Shown here in pieces: positions 15,309 through 18,588 of a stretch of 18,588 bases of DNA; the stretch's first letter is position 1; each line of letters begins with the position of its first letter. The notes under the pieces are model-generated. The model was not told where the DNA came from. It saw only the letters and a program-made list of their open reading frames with translations, and made no database searches. The stretch spans positions 1-18,588 of the forward strand of contig JAZDEU010000009.1 in assembly GCA_043808545.1 (NCBI GenBank). Reading direction: 5' to 3'. Both the position numbers and the translations under genes were made by a program. Source of the DNA: JAZDEU01 sp043808545. Its GTDB lineage: Bacteria > Patescibacteriota > Patescibacteriia > JAZDEU01.

Positions 15309-15737
15309 ATGAGGCAATTTGTTATACCGCAATTTATAGATGTTGAAACGAAAATTATAGGACCTGTTACGGTGCGGCAGTTTCTTATAATGCTTATAAC
15401 ATTCGGGATTATTTTTATAACATATAAATTATGCGATTTTTCGCTGTTCATTGTGGCTGGATTTACGCAGTTCGCGATTGGGGGAATGCTCGCTTTTTTA
15501 AAAGTGAACGGGCGACCTGTCCATTATTTCTTGCTTAATTTTTTTGAAACTGCGAGAAGACCGAAGTTAAAAATTTGGTATAAAGATTTTAATAATAATG
15601 AGCTTAGGCAATTTTTAAATAAACCGAAAGAAGAACAGCCCGCGCTTATGATCCCTCAAAAAGAATTTATCGCGCAGTCGCGCCTTTCAGAGCTATCTTT
15701 AATAGTTGATACCGGCGGAGCTTATCGGGGGGAATAG
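15309..15737 (+). CDS. PrgI-family membrane protein (T4SS-like component)
   Basis: The 142-residue protein opens with RQFVIPQFIDVETKIIGPVT and LTVRQFL-like residues, the hallmark of PrgI-family proteins (PF12666). Two membrane segments follow, at about 24-40 (FLIMLITFGIIFITYKL) and 44-65. NGRPVHYFLLNFFE and RRPKLKIWYKD then lead into a polar tail. PrgI proteins sit in the inner-membrane part of Gram-positive conjugation machines, usually beside a VirB4-type ATPase. In CPR genomes they also occur with surface and pilus genes. No VirB4 lies in this window, so its role in transfer or DNA uptake is inference. The gene starts four bases after the RMS stop. Confidence 0.82.
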   Translation: MRQFVIPQFIDVETKIIGPVTVRQFLIMLITFGIIFITYKLCDFSLFIVAGFTQFAIGGMLAFLKVNGRPVHYFLLNFFETARRPKLKIWYKDFNNNELRQFLNKPKEEQPALMIPQKEFIAQSRLSELSLIVDTGGAYRGE

Positions 15738-15761
15738 AAATAATTTTAAATTTTAAATTTT

Positions 15762-15879
15762 GCGTCATTCTGAGCGTAGCGAAGAATCTCAAGGCGCGAG
15801 GAATGGACTGCGAAATATGTGTAGACCACGGGATTCTTCACCCGCTAAAGCGGGTTCAGAATGACGCGACTATTTCAAC
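15762..15879. repeat. MITE-like inverted-repeat element, copy 3
   Basis: GCGTCATTCTGA (15762-15773) is the exact inverse of TCAGAATGACGC (15856-15867). The right end GCGACTATTTCAAC (15866-15879) is the exact reverse complement of the left end of copy 1 (GTTGAAATAGTCGC, 3651-3664). A nested hairpin ACCCGCTAAAGCGGGT lies at 15840-15855. It ends 15 bases before the next ATG and fills most of the gap between prgI and the surface protein gene. Confidence 0.75.
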
Positions 15880-15894
15880 CATAATCTAAATCGT

Positions 15895-17721
15895 ATGAGT
15901 CAACACAATCAAAAATACAATAAAAATCTTGATGATATAGAGAATATTTATAAGGATTATGATTCAAGGTTTAAGAGGGGAAAGGGCGGATTCGCGAAAG
16001 CTTTCTTGTTTTTTATATTTTTTTCTTTAATCATCGCTCTGTCCTTAGGAATTAGTTATTACATTTTTAAAGAGCCGAGTACGGAGGAAAAATTCAGCCA
16101 GCAAGATGTAACTTATGAAATAAAGGGAAGTGAACAAATCGCTTCAGGCGAGGAAATTTTTTATATCGCAGATTATAAAAATAATAGTAGCGCAGATCTT
16201 GCAAATATAGATATTAACATCTCCTATCCTGAAAATTTTGTTCCAAAAGTTATTGAGCCGAAGCCTGCTGATGAAAAATATAATATTTGGCATTTGGAAG
16301 AGTTAACAGCGGGAAGCGGAGGACAAATTAAAATTCAGGGATTTTTAGTGGGCAATGTCGGCGATGAGAGCGAGATAAAAGGAACTTTTAAATATAGCGC
16401 GAAGAATACATCAGCCAGTTTTACTAAAAAATCAAATCTTAAAATAAATATAAATAAAAATTTTTTAGAATTGGATATTATTGGAGCGGATAAATTTAAA
16501 GATGGCGAAGCTAATAGCATGGCGATAAAATACAGGAATACTTCAGCCGGCGCGTTAGATAAATTAAGGCTTATAATTTTTTATCCAAAAAATAGTTCGT
16601 TTTTTATTGATGATAATGAGATCAAAGCTAAAGAAAATAATTATGTTATGGATATTGAAAAAATGGAAGGCAAGGAAGAAAAGGAAAAAGCAGTCAAGGT
16701 GAGACTGGGAAGCCAAGAAATGGGAAATGAAAAATTAAAAGTTCAGATAGGTTATGTCGGGAATAATGATAAATTTTTATTGCAAACAGAAAAAGAGGAA
16801 GGAATATTTATTTTAAAGAGCGATTTGGCTACGCAGTTATCAATTAATGGTTTTAATGAAAATGGATTTGCGAATGTTGGGGATGAAGTGAAATATGTTT
16901 TAAATATTAAGAATCAAGGTAATGTTCCATTGCGGGAAATAGTTCCTGCAGTATTAGTTGATGACAGCAATAACTTTATTGATTGGGAAAGTTTGCGTCT
17001 TTTAGACGGGGCGGTTTTTAAAGATAATGAAATAATTTGGAATTATAAAGATCTGCCAAAACTGCTTAAGCTGGAACAAGCGCAGGAAGTTTCTTTGGAA
17101 TTTTCGGTGAAATTAAAAAATGATAAATCAGAAAAAAATTTAGTTGAAAATATTTTTTCAAACTGGGCGGAAGTTCAAATAGGGAAAATAGGCGAAGATA
17201 ATACTGGAAAAACCGTAAAAAGCAATTTAGTTTCCATTAGTTTAAATACTAATTTAGATTTAAAAACTGAAGTTAGATATTTTAGCGCGGACGGAACTTC
17301 AATCGGTTCAGGTCCGCTGCCGCCGAGAAAAGGCGAGACGACAACATATAGAGTTTTTTGGAAGCTTGGCAATAGTTTAAATGACGCGATTAATATAAAA
17401 ATAACAGCTGATATTCCTGATGAAATTGTCTGGGGCGGTAATGGTTTAGCGGCGTCAGGGGATTTATATTTTTTGCAAGATGCGCGGAAAATTGAATGGA
17501 CAATTCCTAAAATGCCAGCGGATATTAAAGGTGATTTAGGAGCCAGTTTTGATATAAATGTTAAGCCTGAAGAGAAAGATGTCGGACGAAGCATAATTAT
17601 TCTTAATAATATAACTCTCACGGGCGCTGATGGGAAAACTAACAGCAAAATATCTAAAGGTTACAATTTCATTACAACAAGCGATGAAGCGAATGGCGGA
17701 AACGGAGTTGTGGGAGAGTGA
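15895..17721 (+). CDS. Single-pass surface protein with DUF11/CARDB-like beta repeats
   Basis: The 608 residues comprise a charged cytoplasmic N-terminus (1-34), one signal-anchor helix at about 35-57 (AFLFFIFFSLIIALSLGISYYIF) with no cleavage motif, and a large extracellular beta-rich part. Several segments follow the pattern of DUF11/CARDB adhesion-like modules: EIFYIADYKNNSSADLANI, NSMAIKYRNTSAGAL, VKYVLNIKNQGNVPLREI and TTYRVFWKLGNSLNDAI. These immunoglobulin-like folds usually build envelope or adhesive stalks. The last module ends near residue 598 without a sorting signal or second membrane helix, so anchoring is N-terminal only. The ATG at 15895 follows copy 3 by 15 bases. CATAAT at 15880-15885 is a weak -10 candidate. 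Confidence 0.75.
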   Translation: MSQHNQKYNKNLDDIENIYKDYDSRFKRGKGGFAKAFLFFIFFSLIIALSLGISYYIFKEPSTEEKFSQQDVTYEIKGSEQIASGEEIFYIADYKNNSSADLANIDINISYPENFVPKVIEPKPADEKYNIWHLEELTAGSGGQIKIQGFLVGNVGDESEIKGTFKYSAKNTSASFTKKSNLKININKNFLELDIIGADKFKDGEANSMAIKYRNTSAGALDKLRLIIFYPKNSSFFIDDNEIKAKENNYVMDIEKMEGKEEKEKAVKVRLGSQEMGNEKLKVQIGYVGNNDKFLLQTEKEEGIFILKSDLATQLSINGFNENGFANVGDEVKYVLNIKNQGNVPLREIVPAVLVDDSNNFIDWESLRLLDGAVFKDNEIIWNYKDLPKLLKLEQAQEVSLEFSVKLKNDKSEKNLVENIFSNWAEVQIGKIGEDNTGKTVKSNLVSISLNTNLDLKTEVRYFSADGTSIGSGPLPPRKGETTTYRVFWKLGNSLNDAINIKITADIPDEIVWGGNGLAASGDLYFLQDARKIEWTIPKMPADIKGDLGASFDINVKPEEKDVGRSIIILNNITLTGADGKTNSKISKGYNFITTSDEANGGNGVVGE

Positions 17722-17776
17722 GTACTCAATTTTAGATTTTAGATTGCAGATTTTACTTAATAATAATATTTTTTTG

Positions 17777-17785
17777 TGGTATAAT
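17777..17785 (+). promoter_or_regulatory. Extended -10 promoter (TGG-TATAAT) upstream of the last gene
   Basis: TGGTATAAT is a perfect extended -10, with TTAATA 17 bases upstream as a weak -35. The start point near 17792 leaves a leader of about 80 nt before GTG 17871. That leader is mostly repeat sequence. Confidence 0.5.
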
Positions 17786-17791
17786 ATGGTT

Positions 17792-17860
17792 AGTATCAAG
17801 TATATGGTATTAAGTATCAAGCATATTAAAAACTGCTTAATACATAATACTAAATAATAC
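17792..17860. repeat. AGTATCAAG direct repeats with an inverted GTATTAAG/CTTAATAC pair
   Basis: AGTATCAAG occurs at 17792-17800 and 17813-17821. GTATTAAG (17807-17814) is inverted as CTTAATAC (17836-17843), and TAATAC/AATAC units continue to 17860. The tract fills the leader of the last gene and could fold into a hairpin. Confidence 0.55.
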
Positions 17861-17870
17861 TTTTTTCTCA

Positions 17871-18588
17871 GTGCCTACCAATAATCTCAAATCAAGATTT
17901 TTAGTAATAGCTATAGTTGCGTTTAGCATTATTTTAGCTTGTTTTAGAATTGTTGCCGCGGTATGGCAAGAGCCTTCTCTTGGTTGCGAGGCGCCGGATT
18001 GCAATAGACAAGCGCCTCTATATAAGCAACTAGGCGCGCAGGAAGGTCCTCTTAATTTAAAAGATATGGTAGCGGGCAGTGGAAATGGAACAATAGAAGC
18101 TAATAAATATTGCCTTTGCGACGATGTTACAGGAAATTGTTCCGCGGATAAATGCATAAGTTCATGGGTGGAACAAGGGATATGGTCAAAAGATAGAGAG
18201 AGTTTAAAAGTTTATTATAATGACGCGAATGTAGGAATTGGGACAACTACGCCGGGCGAAAAATTAGAAATAAATGACGCGAGCGATGGAATTGCCCGTT
18301 TAAGAATAACTGATACGGCGCAGAATCCGGAATTGCAGATTCAGTATGGAACAGGCGGAGGAGATCATTGGGCTATGTACAATAGCCAAACTAACGATGA
18401 TTTAAGAATCTGGGGCGGCGGAGCGGACAGATTAACAATATTGCAAAATGGCAATGTTGGGATAGGAACATCTAATCCATCTTACGCTTTGGAAGTAGAA
18501 GACGGAACCGCTTATTTTGGCGGGAATGTATATATGGGCAATATGGAATTTAGCGAGAACGCAGGATTGGCGGCCGCGTTTGATATGG
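17871..18588 (+). CDS. Secreted/anchored surface protein with NVGIGT repeats, truncated by window edge
   Basis: A frame opens with GTG at 17871 and stays open to the window end (239 codons). The nearest upstream in-frame stop is at 17838-17840, so GTG is the first possible start. Residues 10-30 (FLVIAIVAFSIILACFRIVAA) form a signal anchor or signal peptide. A short Cys-rich segment follows (CEAPDC, CLCDDVTGNC). Two motifs NVGIGTTTP (120-128) and NVGIGTSNP (195-203) then each begin a beta unit (KLEINDA, YALEVEDG). This motif is typical of phage-tail-fibre-like and Peptidase_S74-ended surface proteins, which are common in CPR. The C-terminus is outside the window, so an S74 chaperone domain cannot be confirmed. 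It probably acts outside the cell in attachment. Confidence 0.72.
   Translation, partial: MPTNNLKSRFLVIAIVAFSIILACFRIVAAVWQEPSLGCEAPDCNRQAPLYKQLGAQEGPLNLKDMVAGSGNGTIEANKYCLCDDVTGNCSADKCISSWVEQGIWSKDRESLKVYYNDANVGIGTTTPGEKLEINDASDGIARLRITDTAQNPELQIQYGTGGGDHWAMYNSQTNDDLRIWGGGADRLTILQNGNVGIGTSNPSYALEVEDGTAYFGGNVYMGNMEFSENAGLAAAFDM

Noticed and set aside
17630..17857. 75-codon frame overlapping the end of the surface protein gene
   Set aside because: It runs through the stop of a real gene into repeat DNA and has no recognisable features.

Overview
AT-rich DNA (about one-third GC by eye) from a bacterium using the standard code (several genes end in TGA). The most likely source is a Patescibacteria/CPR member of Parcubacteria type. 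The evidence is a large DUF4012 protein beside family-4 glycosyltransferases, a PrgI-family protein, signal-anchored surface proteins with NVGIGT repeats, few Shine-Dalgarno sites, and many short repeats between and inside genes. This assignment is an inference from gene content.

Layout. Positions 1-31 hold the first codons of a leftward gene. Positions 129-1517 are a DUF2326 (ABC-3C/SMC-like) ATPase that has lost its Walker A N-terminus, followed by a terminator. Positions 1615-3634 are a type II restriction-modification cassette: an EcoRV-like endonuclease with the EcoRV catalytic and recognition-loop residues, and a D12-class adenine methyltransferase that appears to have its own promoter. 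A 154-bp inverted-repeat element follows. From 3822 the housekeeping and envelope genes begin: a malic enzyme broken by a frameshift at an A7 run, engB, two GT4 glycosyltransferases separated by a second element, and a DUF4012 membrane protein. A 1241-residue nuclease-methylase-specificity fusion (type IIB/AloI-like) lies next, then a PrgI-family membrane protein, a third element, a single-pass surface protein with DUF11/CARDB-like repeats, and the start of a secreted protein that runs off the right edge. No intergenic gap exceeds 300 bases.

How it fits together. The left 3.6 kb and the RMS fusion are accessory defence genes set among envelope genes. The glycosyltransferases, DUF4012 protein and the two surface proteins suggest a cell-envelope neighbourhood. 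Two themes stand out. First, both glycosyltransferases and the DUF4012 protein carry in-frame peptides encoded by repeat DNA, such as KLEIRNWK tracts, palindromes and purine tracts. Second, several start codons sit exactly six bases after a -10 box (TATAAT-N6-ATG), which predicts leaderless mRNAs. The EcoRV-like gene instead has a classical promoter and a leader of over 100 nt.
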